Shown: positions 42,431 to 54,579 of the stretch, piece by piece | Numbering within the stretch: position 1 is the first letter of the stretch | How the letters are laid out: each line of letters opens with the position of its first letter | NCBI GenBank assembly: GCA_020080175.1 | Contig: JAGHQL010000006.1 | Location: forward strand, 124,001 to 188,000 | Length of the DNA: 64,000 nucleotides | DNA from: Glutinoglossum americanum | Lineage: Eukaryota; Ascomycota; Geoglossomycetes; Geoglossales; Geoglossaceae | Direction: 5' to 3' | Program-made: the position numbers and the translations under genes | The notes under the pieces: model-generated | What the model saw: only the letters and a program-made list of their open reading frames with translations | What the model was told of the DNA's origin: nothing | The model's database searches: none

Positions 42431-44849
42431 TGGATTGCCTTGGTGGACTGGAAGAGGGGCGGTTGGGTTTAGGCACAGCTAGGTTCGCGAGGGGAGTTGA
42501 TCGTGTTTAAATTATAGGATTGTGGGCACTCTTACCCCCCAAGCCGTGGGTCTGTGATCTGGACTGGCTGATCACTCATGTTTGGCTCATCAACGCCTAG
42601 ATTCTGTGTACCGGCAACTCCAGCCCCGCTGTGGCCGCTGCCATACATAATTGGTTATTGGTGGTTCATGGGTCTGTTGCTGGCGGCAATATTTATCCCA
42701 TTTGGTTAATCGATGATAACTGCCGCCCCCGGCGACTATCTAGCCGCGAGCAGCTCAGAGTCTGTCGACTACCTCTGAATTCACGTTGTTCGCTACAGCC
42801 TCCTTGCCCTTGCGCACCATAATTCACAAATCGATTCGGTAACGTTAGTTCATTCATTTCGCTATCAAATCTAGTATTTAGGGTCGCGATCGCAGGATGG
42901 GCAAAGGCAAGGCGAAGGACGACTCAGATCCCGCACTTGAGGAACCGCAGAGCCACAGGCCATGTGGGAACGGGAGGCTTTGGCTTCACGAATTTCTGCT
43001 GGATCGGCTGCCAGGAGCAAGGTCCTCTCGTACAACTACGATGCGAAATACGTCTTTTTATGCAGAACAGCCAATAGCTACAGTGCGAGATTGTGCGAGG
43101 GATCTCTTGGAGAATATCGACTCGCCAGGAGGTCACCAGATGTGAGCATTCTGTTGGAGTTGTGTGTTAAAACGAGGGAACGAAATGGTCACTAAGGTAA
43201 GAAGCGCCTGTATTGTATTGCTAAAGCGCTGCCTATTGACTATCGACGTGTGAGATACTAGCCAACTTATAGAGCAGAGTACGAACGCGGCCCAGCCAGT
43301 GAGAAGGAGTTAGAAGCCTTCCGGGGACGGGGCCCGACGGGGCGGCCCAGCGGTCAGGCATTATTCAATAAATTCTGTACAGCTACGCCTAGATGCTACA
43401 CCGATAGCAAACGCGCTCTCATATTGCCTACAGTAGCACGGGAGACACGGTGATAAAACAAGTAAGGTTCTAACTCAGGGTTGTGAACTTGAAATAGGCT
43501 AATAAGTTATCTATAGCATGCACCCCTAACAGCAAGCAAGAATCCAGGTTGTACCTAAATATTACGGGGCTGGTATCTACCACTCCCCTCTTCACCACCC
43601 ACCGCAGGTCCTCCATGGCCAATTACGTACGCTAGTATACTCTTGCAAATTGCCAACGTCTTCGTTACCAGGTGCCAGTTATCCCGAGTTGCCCCCCAAT
43701 ACGAATGGACCTCAACTCTCTAAGGGTCAATGGACCGCCTAGTCTAATATTATTACCTCCAAACTTTAAGAGAAACTTATTGCCGAAACTAGAGATCCGA
43801 GTATTGTCTCTCCGTTTTCTAAGATATGCAACTCACCTTAGGAGAACCACTAGATAGGGAATCTCTTTGGGATTGCCTGCAACCCTGCCGCAGCCCTAGA
43901 GGGTCTCGCGTTCAGGAACGCAAAACGCTTGCCAGATCCTAGGGGCTCAACTGTTCGATTACTTCAGGAACAGGAGGGATCCGTGATTTGATGTCATGGA
44001 CCAAGGAAGGGGTTCGCAAAATGGCCCGGGATCCTCAACCGCACTCACGTGTAACTACTCAGAAACCCTACCTTCGCCCGCCTTCCTCAGCGTCTGGCCA
44101 TCCGATCCAAAGCCCCTGCCGCCGACCCCCGCCCTAAAAATCTAACAGCTTGTCAGATCAGGAGTGGCTACCCCGCTGGAGATGGGTGTCGCTGAGTTGT
44201 GCGCCGAAGGGCTGGAGGACATGACTACGGCAAACAGGGACAATGCGAGTGAAGTGGGTGATGGAGAGGAAACCCCATGATGCTAAAGTGTGTGACAAGA
44301 GGGCAACTAGGTGGGAGGCTCCTCACCAGCCAATACCATCCACGAAACCAACGAGCTTAGCAGCACAATTGGTCTCTTTAAGTTAATTGCTATACAAGCT
44401 GTCCACCGCGAAGATGCACAACATGCAAAATATGCCACCATTCTAATGGGGAACCCCAATAGCTCCGACAAGGGCGCCCAATAGCAGATTCCGGGCAACG
44501 ACATGGCCTCCGAGGTTAACGAAGGGGATGTGCGGAGTTTGACTTACGGTGGGGGTAAGTGCCATTATTTATACTTCCTCACCTGACCTAGCCACCGATG
44601 GACTAGAACCATACATACTAATATGAAGCCTCCCCTTTTCTCCTAGCCTCTTTCTAGCATTCAATTACCCAGCGGTATTGGCGCATCACAGGATCCCACC
44701 GGTGAATGGAGTTGTGGGAAAGGCTCCAGGCTGCAGCTTTCGGAAACGTGGTCTGTGAATGAGCATTTTAGCCGACGGGCGTGTGATACCTTCGGGAGGG
44801 GGATTCACTCCGGGAATCCTACCGGGTGAATCCTGGTGGCGTCGCAATG
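42431..44849. other. 2.4-kb stretch without a supported gene
   Basis: A plus-strand ATG at 42,897 opens 82 codons (MGKGKAKDDSDPALEEP..) and a second frame overlaps it to 43,194. I recognise neither and codon use does not choose between them. The rest, 43,200-44,800, has only short frames. Confidence 0.4.
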
Positions 44850-44856
44850 TATATAA
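44850..44856 (+). promoter_or_regulatory. TATA box of the 45.1-kb gene
   Basis: TATATAA in GC-richer surroundings, 217 bp before the start codon of the next gene. Distance and strand fit a core promoter with a leader of about 190 nt. Confidence 0.45.
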
Positions 44857-45072
44857 GGGATCTAGAGGGGCAGATTCTGAAGCTCCCTTTCCCACCGCAT
44901 CTACGTCTGTATTGAGCTTCCTTAAGCCTCCACTTTTCAGAAAATATCCGCACCCTTCAGACTTCAGATTTTGCATTTGAGCATCGGCTTCGCAGGACTT
45001 CAAGGTCGTATCGTTGACATTCTACCTCCCCTTCAGCCCCAGCATTATTATCTACGCCCAAAAGTCTACAAA

Positions 45073-45711
45073 ATGAATCCTTATTATATCCCTGGGGCAC
45101 TCGTCTCGTTTCCGCTCTATGTTCCACGGATGTATCCCAACGAAAACCCTCCACCATACGCCATCGCGGTACAACAGATCCCAGCCGTCGCCGGCCCTCG
45201 TCTGCAAGCACGTCCACACCCGGTTCCACATTACTTCGCCGGCCCGATCGCTCCGGCTGCCCCTCCTGCCCCCCCAGCCGCACCAGCTGCGCCAGCCGCC
45301 GGAGTCCCTCCTAATGATGACGCCCCACCCGGCGCCCGCTTCGGCGGGAACCGCGATGGCCTCCCGCGCGGAGCCAGCTATCTCTATCCGGCAAAGCACA
45401 CGACAATTCACGTGGTCAAGGGGAACTTCGATCCCCTCACCAATCCGGGAACCGAATTCAACTTCTGGGTCTTCAAGGTCGCAACAATCCTCACGATCGG
45501 CGATTTGATACTCCAGCTCGGCGGCCGCGCTGGCGGAAACGATAAGTGCGGGATCACGGAGCTTCTGGAAGTCGGAGACGGGTCGTGGGCGAAAGGGATT
45601 ACTATTTTTCAGAAGGATGACCAGAAAAAACAGACCATGGCCGCTGTGGGATGGGATGAGACCAGGGGGGCGGCAAAGGGGCCTGTTTGGCTGAAAGTCC
45701 ACAAGGGATAG
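45073..45711 (+). CDS. Conserved hypothetical with Ala/Pro linker
   Basis: 212 residues from an ATG with a good context (CAAAATG). Residues 1-60 are rich in Pro and Tyr, residues about 70-95 are an Ala/Pro-rich linker, and the C-terminal 115 residues are a compact domain. That domain reads GLPRGASYLYPAKHTTIHV, then GNFDPLTNPGTEFNFWVFKV, ILTIGDLILQLGG, GDGSWAKGITIFQKDDQKK and GWDETRG..PVWLKVHKG. The domain looks conserved in style and I believe similar proteins occur in other ascomycetes, but I know no function. No signal peptide or membrane helix, so probably intracellular. Intron-free and complete. Confidence 0.7.
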   Translation: MNPYYIPGALVSFPLYVPRMYPNENPPPYAIAVQQIPAVAGPRLQARPHPVPHYFAGPIAPAAPPAPPAAPAAPAAGVPPNDDAPPGARFGGNRDGLPRGASYLYPAKHTTIHVVKGNFDPLTNPGTEFNFWVFKVATILTIGDLILQLGGRAGGNDKCGITELLEVGDGSWAKGITIFQKDDQKKQTMAAVGWDETRGAAKGPVWLKVHKG

Positions 45712-47646
45712 GAGGCCGTTGGGGCCAGTCACTCGACAGCCAACCGGATAAGGGTAGGTTGCTGAGAAGGATGGCACATTTCTAAAAGGAGCCGAAATTG
45801 TGCGACTATATAGCTGACGGGTATGGCGAGTGAGCGAACCGAGCTCCATCGAGGGGGGCTAAAATTTCTTTATATCTATCTTCTCTGTCTGGTCGGAGGG
45901 ACACATAACGAGAGTTGTGGCTTCGGTTTCCGACGCAGGCGTGTTGAGTCGGTTAGTGGCGAGTTCGGTTGTAGGATATAGATACTTAATACTATCGAGA
46001 TCTCTAGAGCATTTGAACGTGTTCCTAGTAGTAGCTTGTGACTTGCTATACGCCTGTTAAGCGTAAGGGATGTGTGCGACTTGTTGCGCATACAAGTCAG
46101 GTTCTTGTGTGTAGTTCGTGCCCCTCCACACCCCTGGATATGCACCTCAGCCCAACCCGCTGAGGTCTCCCAATGCCCTTTCAAGCATTGTCTCCCCCCT
46201 CCTTTCCCAGTCTAACCACTCCACTACTAACCCCTAGCGCGCTGAGTCCTTAACCCCTAAGAGTGACTCGGAATAAACTATCCGATCCCCAACGCAGCCA
46301 CGTATAGCCTCACAGCAGCAGCTTAAGACGAAAAATACAAGGTTGCTAGAAGGTAAGATCCAGTAGGCATTTAAAGGGAGAGGGGGTTTAGGGGATATTC
46401 GGCAGCAGTGCGACGGGTCATGATCCTCGAAGATAAGAACAAGCGGCCTCTCCTGATAGACAAAAGATAGAAAGCAAAAGCATCAAAGGGACGAGCATGC
46501 ACACCGAGGAAACTCCCCAAGCTGAAGGCTGCCCCACCCGGGGGTAGCGAGGCGGAGGGAGAGAAACTTGACCGCGGCGACCCATATACAAGGGCACGGC
46601 TTAGTCTGTTGCAGGCTATTCCACGCGACAAAAAGGGATAACGTCCACAGAATCCGTAAGCACGCAACAGAACATATCCATGCCATACCGAAGAGACTAC
46701 GCGAAACAAGCGTTCCCGGAGGCCTATCTACGCGCCTCGGGCACCCCACCAGCCGCCCGCCACACATCAGCACCGGCATCACATCGCCATCGACTCCGTT
46801 CACACATTGGCATGAGCATGAGGCGGTTTTGGCATATGAGAAGATGCCCCGCCCTCCCGAGCAGCCTAGATGGCCAACTAGCGGAGCCAGTCCTGGTCGT
46901 GTGGTATTTATCCATGAAACGTAGGCGCCAGGGAGGCGGGTTTATCGCTGCGCGCAATAGATAATCGGCGAAGGGATCGCGGAGCGTTGGGTTCGCCGTC
47001 GGGGGAACCTGTGGTGGCTATCTCCCGGGTTGGGGGCTGTGTGTATGTGCTTTTGATGGGGGGCTTCGGAATGGACGGGGGTTGGGCGGCTTCGTTGATG
47101 TTGGGGAGGGGGGGGAGTTTTTTTTTTTGGGCTGGCAGAAGGCAGGGGTTGTGAAGCACTGGTAGTGATTCAAGCTCAGTAGTGGTGAATAGTGGGGGCC
47201 TTTCTCGGCAGGTGATGTTGCGCTTCCGGAGTGAAGTCGACCGGATTAGTGGTCACTCGCGCGATGCCGTCTGGGGATTTAATGGGTGCGAAGCGGGATT
47301 TGCATGGTTGGTCGATGAGGATGGTGTTTGGGTCGTCTCATATAAATAGGATGTCCTCTTTACTCCACTGGGTGCCGATCCAAGGTGTGGAGTGGAGCTA
47401 GAGGTGGGAGGGGCGGTAGTTAGGGTAGCGTTGGCGGCGGGTGAAAACGATTTGGGGTTGGGAGCCGAGCATGGCCTCGAGTATGGTGATTTCTCGTGTA
47501 TCGGAACTGGGCTGCTGCTTTACTAGGGGGGGTAGAGAATAGCGGAGTTCTTCGCTTTTTAGAAAACCTAAGCCAGGGCCGCTACTCTCCATAGCCGGGC
47601 AGAGATTCGTAATTTCGAGATAATTTTCCCTATATAAATCCACAGA
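45712..47646. other. Intergenic, no gene seen
   Basis: Several short overlapping frames without motifs. A G-rich tract followed by T11 lies at 47,101-47,130. Confidence 0.45.
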
Positions 47647-47930
47647 ATGGCAGAAAAAGTCCTCTCGCAGATTTCTTCGCAAGCTGTGCAAAAGCTACTT
47701 TGACGAGCTATGTTCTCTGCTTCAAGATGCAGATCCCCGAGCCAGACTGGGAACGTCATACTCTGAGATCTGCGATGAGCTTGGTCGTTTCAGAATCTGG
47801 GCAGGAAATCTTGGAGCTCTCCAGAGTGTTCATTCATTCACAAAGCTCTCTAGATTATTGCTTAAGAGATGCCCCTAAAATATTTAGTCCAACCCTTAGA
47901 GTCCGAGATGGCCGCTTGCAACGGATGGCC
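47647..47930 (+). pseudogene. Fragment of a fungal DELGRFRIWAGN-type protein
   Basis: Two overlapping frames together give CDELGRFRIWAGNLGALQ and then SQSSLDYCLRDAPKI, a pair of motifs I know from the N-terminus of a widespread fungal family, often with C2H2-type zinc fingers further on. In that family they form one helix-rich domain. Here the frame changes by one base near 47,832-47,838 and nothing recognisable follows, so it is a truncated and broken copy of about 90 residues. Confidence 0.55.
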
Positions 47931-49472
47931 GGTCGCAACGTCAACCTCGTCAAACCCACAACAAACTCTACAGACATGAATTCTTCATATTTAAAATACA
48001 AGAAATAGGTACTAGGATGTAGGCACTGGTGGTTACCAAAACTTAGGATAATTAGAATATGCTGTTGTTGTTTGATTAGCAGAAGCAGTGGCTTTAAGTT
48101 ATTTTCGCAATTGTACGTAAGTTGTATGGCAAAGAACAGTAGAATACGAATCAAGGATTTATAGCCCAAAAATTACATATAGTACCAATCCTACCCTTTA
48201 TTTCCTCTCTGTACACATCACATTAGTATAGGCAATAATTCTTTGATAGCTTAAATAGTGTTTTATAAGACCCGGAAAAAGTGAAGAGTTAAGTATCTTT
48301 TCCACTAAAATACATAAGCGAGGTACTTGCGTTGCAACGGGTCATCTCGGACTCTAGGCCCCGAGAGCGACAAAACGCCCATCTCCACAGCCACGACTAA
48401 CACCCAAACCCAACCCTCCTCCACCTCCAGCATAAAACACCCAGAAAATACCCCCTCATCCAGAAACCAGCACGAGCCACCGCTTCTTTTTTTTCCCCTC
48501 CCCTAAGCCCTCCCATCCGCGACCCCCTCATCCCGCTATTCCTAACCCCCTCATAGCCAGCACCTCATAGCCAGCATAACGGGATGACAGGGATGCCAAT
48601 AACGAAAAAACCAAAATTTCATTTTAATTTTTTTTTGTGTTTCCCGTTTGTGATGGGTTAATTTAACGGCGGGCGAGGGGTGCGGGAGATGGTTTAACCC
48701 AGCTTTTCAATTTTTATTTTTTTATTTTTTTTGGGTGGGGATTTCTGGGGGTTGTGTGGCGGTGGTGGCGGAGTGGAGTGGAGTGGCTGTGCTGTGTGTG
48801 GATTAGTAGAACGCCCGAATCAAAGACGTTACAGCCCTCGGCCAATCCAGACGACCGAGGGGTGTCGCCGCTTTTGGTGGGTTTTGCTCTCCCGATCGCC
48901 AGCGGGCAGGTAGCTATGGATGAGGCATGGGCTTGCCACCCCGATTGGTGCGTATTGAGGAATTCTCTCTCCCTCGACCTAATTTTTTTATTTCTCACGT
49001 TTTGGATTGTCGGGTTTCTTGCTTCTCTTATTGAGTTGGAAAAAAGAAACTCTGCTCGAATGTGCTAAGTTGGAGATTTCTAACTACATATTGTTTTATA
49101 GGAAGGAAAGATGCGTTAGGAAAGTTCTGATAACTAAACCCAAAATCGGAATGTGGCGAAATGCCGTTCGTTAATCGTAAAGGCTGGCTGGGGCGCATAA
49201 ACTAGCTTGCGGCCTCGAAGTCGGTTGGAGGAACGTGATGGCGATCTATGCTGCGGGGACGCGGAATGCGATGGTTTGGGAGATAACCAGTGTGAGTGAG
49301 TTGGAGATATCCAAATGGGGTGCTAGTTGGCCCATATTTGCGTGGTGGTTTGCGACTTGGGGGGTGGCGTTTTAATCTGTTGACCTTAATATATCGCGGA
49401 TGGACGTTGCGTAAGTAGGGTGGTGCTTAGGTGTGACGTGGCAAAGTCTAGATGTGGGGGAGGAGGGTGTGG
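47931..49472. other. Intergenic, low-complexity
   Basis: AT-rich tracts at 48,040-48,300 and 48,600-48,730, plus a short repeated CTCATAGCCAGCA at 48,551-48,577. No gene recognised. Confidence 0.45.
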
Positions 49473-52400
49473 CTAGATGAATGTCCATTGCAGCTCGGCT
49501 GCTTCACGGTGCCTGCCTAGAGTTTGGAGCAGGGAGCGGAGGAGGTCAATGGTCAACCGTGTGTTGCGATGATCTTTCCCAAAAGCCTTCTCTTCCCCTG
49601 CCAATGTCAGGCGGAGCAATTCCTCCGCCTCTCCATACTCGCTCCTACTATACAGCAAGGTACCAAGGGTGTACATACTGGAGAGTGTGCCAGGGTGACC
49701 CTTTCCCAGTACCTTCTCACTTTTTGACAATACTGCCCGGAGTAATTTCTCCGCCTCTTCATACTCGCCCCTACTATCCAGCAAGCTGCCAAGGGCATAC
49801 ATACTGGATAGCGTTTCGGGGTTGTTCTCTCCTAGTATCTCCTCCCTCCTTGATAACACTGTCCGGAGTAATTTCTCCGCCTCTCCAAACTCGCCCCTGC
49901 TATCCAGCAAGCTGCCAAGGGCATGCACACTGGATAGCGTTTCGGGGTGGTTCTCTCCTTGTACCTCCTCCCTTCCTGATAACGCTGTCCGGAGTAATTT
50001 CTCCGCCTCTTCATACTTGCCCCTGCTATCCAGCAAGCTGCCGAGGGCATGCATGCTGAATAGTGTGTTAGGGTGACCCTTTCCCAGTACCTTCTCCTCC
50101 CCCGATAATGCTGTCCGGAGTAATTTCTCCGCCTCTTCATACTCGCCCCTGCTATGCAGCAAGTCGCCAAGGGCGTACATACCGGATAGCGTTTCAGGGT
50201 TGTTCTCTCCTAGTATCTCCTCCCTCCTCGATAATGCTGTCCGGAGTAATTTCTCCGCCTCTTCATACTCGCCCCTGCTATGCAGCAAGTCGCCAAGGGC
50301 ATACATACTGGATAACGTTCCAGGATTGTTCTCTCCTAGTATCTCCTCCCTCCTTGATAACGCTGTCCGGAATAATTTCTCCGCCTCTTCATACTCGCCC
50401 CTGCTATCCAGCAAGCTGCCAAGGGCGTGCATACTGGATAGCGTTTCAGGGTTGTTCTCTCCTAGTATCTCCTCCCTCCTTGATAATGCTGTCCGGAGTA
50501 ACTTCTCCGCCTCTTCATACTCGCCTCTACTATGCAACAAGCTGCCAAGGGCGTGCATACTGGATAGCGTTTCAGGGTTGTTCTCTCCTAGTATCTCCTC
50601 CCTCCTTGATAATGCTGTCCGGAGTAACTTCTCCGCCTCTTCATACTCGCCTCTACTATGCAACAAGCTGCCAAGGGCGTGCATACTGGATAGCNNNNNN
50701 NNNNTTCATACTCGCCTCTACTATGCAACAAGCTGCCAAGGGCGTGCATACTGGATAGCATTTTGGGGTTGTTCTCTCCTAGTATCTCCTCCCTCCTTGA
50801 TAATAGTGTCCGGAGTAATTTCTCCGCCTCTTCATACTCGCCCCTGCTATGCAGCAAGCTGCCAAGGGCGTGCATACTAGATAGCATGTCAGGGTGGGCC
50901 TTTCCTAGTATCTCCTCCCTTGATAATACTGTCCGGAGTAGCTTCTCCGCCTCTCCATACTCGCCCCTGCTACCCAGCAAGCAACCAAGGGCGTGCATAC
51001 TGGATAGTGTGTCGGGGTGGCCCTTTCCCAGTATCTCCTCATCCCTTGATAATACTGTCCGGAGTAACTTCTCCGCCTCTTCATACTTGCCCCTGCTATG
51101 CAGCAAGATGCCAAGGGCATACATACTGGACAGCATGTCGGGGTGGCCCTTTCCCAGTATTTCCCCATCCCTTGATAACACTATCCGGAGTAGCTTCTCC
51201 GCCTCTTTATACTCGCCCCTGCTATCCAGCAAGCAACCAAGGGCATACATACTGAATAGTGTGGAGGGGTGGTCCTTTCCCAGCACCTTCTCCCTCCCCA
51301 ATAATGCTCTCCGCTTAAATTCCTCCGCCGCCCCGAACCGGCCCTGGTCATGCAGAGCGTCGCCTAGTTCAGCCAGGCTCGTCAGCGTATCGATATGCTC
51401 CCTCCCAAGCGTCTTCTCCCTTCCTGCTAGGACCCTCCGGAAAATGCCCTCTGCCGCTTCGTACCTAACATTCCTTTGGAGAACCAAGGCGAGGTGGCTC
51501 GCACTGGATAATGTGTCGGGGTGGTCAAATCCTAGCATCCTCTCTTCGATCTCCAGCATTCGTCTACATAGTTCTATTTCGTCCCCCGGTTCGACCCTGT
51601 CATAGTAGGCCGATACTAGGCCCTCGGCCGCTTGTGACGCACCAGAAGAGTGACGGTTCATCTGGTTGTACGGCAGTCCCATGCTACCACCGGACCCTTG
51701 GTATATTTCACCGACGATTGCGGGTAGTTTGACGGCGGTCAGCGTTGAAGGGTGAGCTGTTTGTCTTGCCCGAGGGCTGTATCTGGCGGTGCTTGTTTCG
51801 GTTCTGGTATGCTGGTAAGCCGAATGGTAGGTAATATTTAGGGTCTCCGTGCTAAAGAGCTCTTGGGCTATCGTGCCAGGCATGCATAAGCCCGGACTGG
51901 GGGGTTGGGGATCGTTAGGTAAGCCCGGAGTTGAGGTTATCGTTTGGTCTATGAGTGTGTTGGGAGCTGAGTCGGTGGCCAAAGGGCCAGCTTGGGGAGC
52001 TAGAAAAGCGGCCGGGCTATGGACGGCGAAAGGGTTAAAAATTGAGCGAGCGAGATCATACTCCGCTGGTGAACCGGGAAGAGGATCTGGGCTTTTGTTG
52101 GCACGGAAATCCGTAGGCGTGCTAACATATTCTGGGTAGGCCGGCGGGTCCGGTAAAACAGCTGGACTTTGGCCGTCAGTATGTAGCACACTCGGAGTCG
52201 GGGGGCCTTCGCCGGCAGGAGTGTAATAGCTGATATCTGATGGTGTGGCTAAGGGTTGAAGATCAGAGAACCATAATGTCTAAGGGAGGGAAGGTAACTG
52301 TTCACCTGCGGCCGGGCTTGGTTGCGACAGGAGGGCATCTTCTGATATGCTCTTCCTCTTGCTAGTGCGGGCAATCTTCTCGGGTTCCACGTCGCGGTCT

Positions 52401-52799
52401 CTAACCCGAAAAGCGGTATCCTTGTCTTCCAACACTTTGCGCTTCTTTTGCTTTCGAATAATAAACTGCATCTCAGCTTCCTTGACGTTCTTGTCTAGGT
52501 GCCACTGCGATATCTTCCTTTTATATTGCCGTTTTCTAAAACGCGCGTCAGCATCCCATTCTCGCTCGACAGGGCTATGTTACAACAAAGAGGGATTGCT
52601 CAGATGAAAAGGGCACATACGTGGCTCGAAACCCATGCTCCGTTTCCATAACCTTCATCACCTCATCGAGCGGTCGGTCATCTATAGAGTAGAGTTGTCG
52701 GAATCTCAGTCGCTGGTCTTCCCAGTCTTTTGCAGAGAGTTGACGACGTCGATTAGGCGGTGGGGGTGGGAGCATGGAAGGGCTAGTGATTTGATCCAT
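49473..52799 (-). CDS. Clr5-domain protein with homogeneous TPR array (gap inside)
   Basis: Three exons: 52799-52621, 52574-52306 and 52248 to the stop at 49473, with introns of 46 and 57 nt. The first splice rebuilds a Clr5 domain (KDWEDQRLRFRQLYSIDDRPL, then HGFRATPVEREW and RQYKRKISQWHLDKNVKE), a putative DNA- or chromatin-binding module at about residues 20-90. A Pro/Ser-rich linker of about 190 residues follows, then at least sixteen 42-residue kinesin-light-chain-type TPRs (EEAEKLLRTALSRREEILGE type). The middle repeats are nearly identical at the DNA level; those at both ends are diverged. Ten N at 50,695-50,704 break the frame, so repeat number and total length (over 1,050 residues) are unknown. 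Clr5 plus TPR is a known fungal combination of unclear role. The start is the first ATG before the Clr5 domain. Confidence 0.85.
49560..51420 (-). repeat. 126-bp coding tandem repeats (TPR units)
   Basis: About fifteen tandem 126-bp units, each coding one 42-residue TPR. Adjacent units between 50,150 and 50,900 differ by only a few bases. One unit near 50,920 is one codon shorter. Homogeneity points to recent unequal crossing-over or conversion. Confidence 0.9.
50695..50704. other. Assembly gap of ten N
   Basis: The 55 bases on each side of the gap are the same repeat segment, so the assembler stopped in a collapsed tandem array. The real gap length is unknown and certainly need not be ten. 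Confidence 0.95.
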
Positions 52800-52997
52800 T
52801 ATCAAGGAAATCCAGTGTAACTTTAGTGGTGACAACTAGCAATCGAATGGCTCCGCTCAATGCAGAAGAGAATCGGAAGAAGGGAGAGACCGCTTTTAAA
52901 TTTGTTCTACGTAGAATCTCACCCAAGACTCGGCAGCCTCGTTTGTAGGAGATTTGATGGGTCGCTAGATGGACACCCCAGTAACCAGCATCTGCAT

Positions 52998-54235
52998 GGT
53001 ACTTTTGCAGACCCAATCCAAAAGGTCAAGCGAGCAGCCAGAGAGACCACCCCGACTGGCCTCGCAAAAGTACCGTGCAGTCGCGGTGCGGTGGAGGAGC
53101 TTCCACCGCCATGCAGCCGCGAATGCAAAAGGACCGTGTCGCCGGGAGGCTGTCGAGTTTCGAGTTGCAAAAGTACCACACAGCACAAGAGCGTTTCACA
53201 CCATTCAAAGCGCGGCAAATCATCGCCAGAATTAATCCCTTTTCGGAACTGTCAAGCCGCCTTCAGCACGACACGCGGCGATGCAGAGGGGAACAAAATG
53301 GAGATAAAAAACAAGGGTGTTGCAGAGACGTGCATGGCTAAGGATTAGAGCCGCGATGGAAGATCTAAACCACGAACCACAGCCGCTGGCGAGTCGGCCC
53401 AACAAGTGTTTCGGAAAGGCTAAAGGCCGCACAAACGCGAGCACCTCCCGCGATCACCACAACTGGGTGGTTGGCGTGGGTTCAAACACCGACATTTTGC
53501 TTAGACGAAAGCTGTGGGAGCTTTCGACCGAGCTTCAAATTTTATCGGGTGTGTTTTGGTTGGGCAGTGTATTCTACCGATTTGCCGCGCAAGGGTTGGG
53601 TCAGCAAAACCGCAAAAGGTCGGTCCGCACGGAAACGCAAGGTTTCTGCAAAAGTCCCCCGCATCTTTGACGAGCTACAATAACAAAGCTGGCTAGGATA
53701 AAACCCACGCGGGAGGGTCCCATAGCAAGTAGCAAATCTGGGCGCAAAGCGAAGCCGATTCCCGTCGGCTGCCGAAACAAAAAAGTTTCGCCAGATGCAC
53801 GGGAAATTTCTGATGAACTTTTTTAGTACGTTAGGGCGAGGCTGAAAGGTTAGGTTATTGTGACGACGATTAGGAAAATGGCACATGGAGATAGGGGGCA
53901 GTTTTGCGGAGATTCGGATCTGGAGTTTTCTTTTCAGGGAGCTGCTCTGACTGCGCGAAATTCCGAGCCCGCATTTTGGAGGCGAACTGTTCAGGCAAAC
54001 TCAGCCGCAAACTTCTGCTGGAATGAAGCAGCATGTCTTGGCGGCTCGCCTTGGAGGTACGCCTCCTCATGCGCGGCTACTTTTGTCTCGCAAATCATTG
54101 GCTTGGAATAGTGTGGATCGCCACGTTCGGCAGCTCTTCCAACCAGCCACCAGTAAGCCTTGCCACACATTTGTGCAGAAGTACTGTGAGCGGGATTGCA
54201 AAAGTCCCGAGGATTGTAAAAGTTGCAAAAGTCCC
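52998..54235. repeat. Dispersed TTGCAAAAGTMCC motif cluster
   Basis: The core GCAAAAG occurs eight times in 1.24 kb between two divergent genes: 52,998-53,009 (minus), then plus-strand copies from 53,064, 53,124, 53,165, 53,612, 53,647, 54,196 and 54,223. Most extend to TGCAAAAGTACC or TGCAAAAGTCCC. Variants lie at 54,174 and 54,214. Chance would give well below one. It may be a binding-site array or a relic of a repeat. The region holds no supported gene. Confidence 0.6.
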
Positions 54236-54579
54236 ACGCGTCATTTTACCAGTAACAACGGCGCAAGGCAAACAAATGATCCTACTCAGGAGACACGTTT
54301 CTGCGGGCCTCTGCGGCGATATAAATACAAAGTCGATTAACTCCTGCACATCAATACAGAGAATTTCAGATTCAGTACAAATTCCATCCAGATACTTAAG
54401 GTACCCACGCAAGTTATTTGCACGATATCTCCTCGAGGTGGCTTCTGCTGGTCTCCGTCCACCCACACCCACCCATCCACACACACACACACACCATCCC
54501 TCCCTCTCTCTCCGCCTGTCTCCGCCCATTACTGATTAGCTCTGCTACCCAGAACACAACACCAAAGCCACCCGCTGCA

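Noticed and set aside
45052-45849. 265-codon minus-strand frame
   Set aside because: Antisense to the conserved hypothetical gene, which has a TATA box and a good start context on the plus strand.
49560-51420. Possible CRISPR-like or satellite array
   Set aside because: Units are 126 bp, contiguous and coding for TPRs, without spacers; the organism is a fungus.
49481-51605. Long plus-strand open frames across the TPR gene
   Set aside because: They are antisense shadows of the 126-bp repeats; codon use and TPR motifs support the minus strand.
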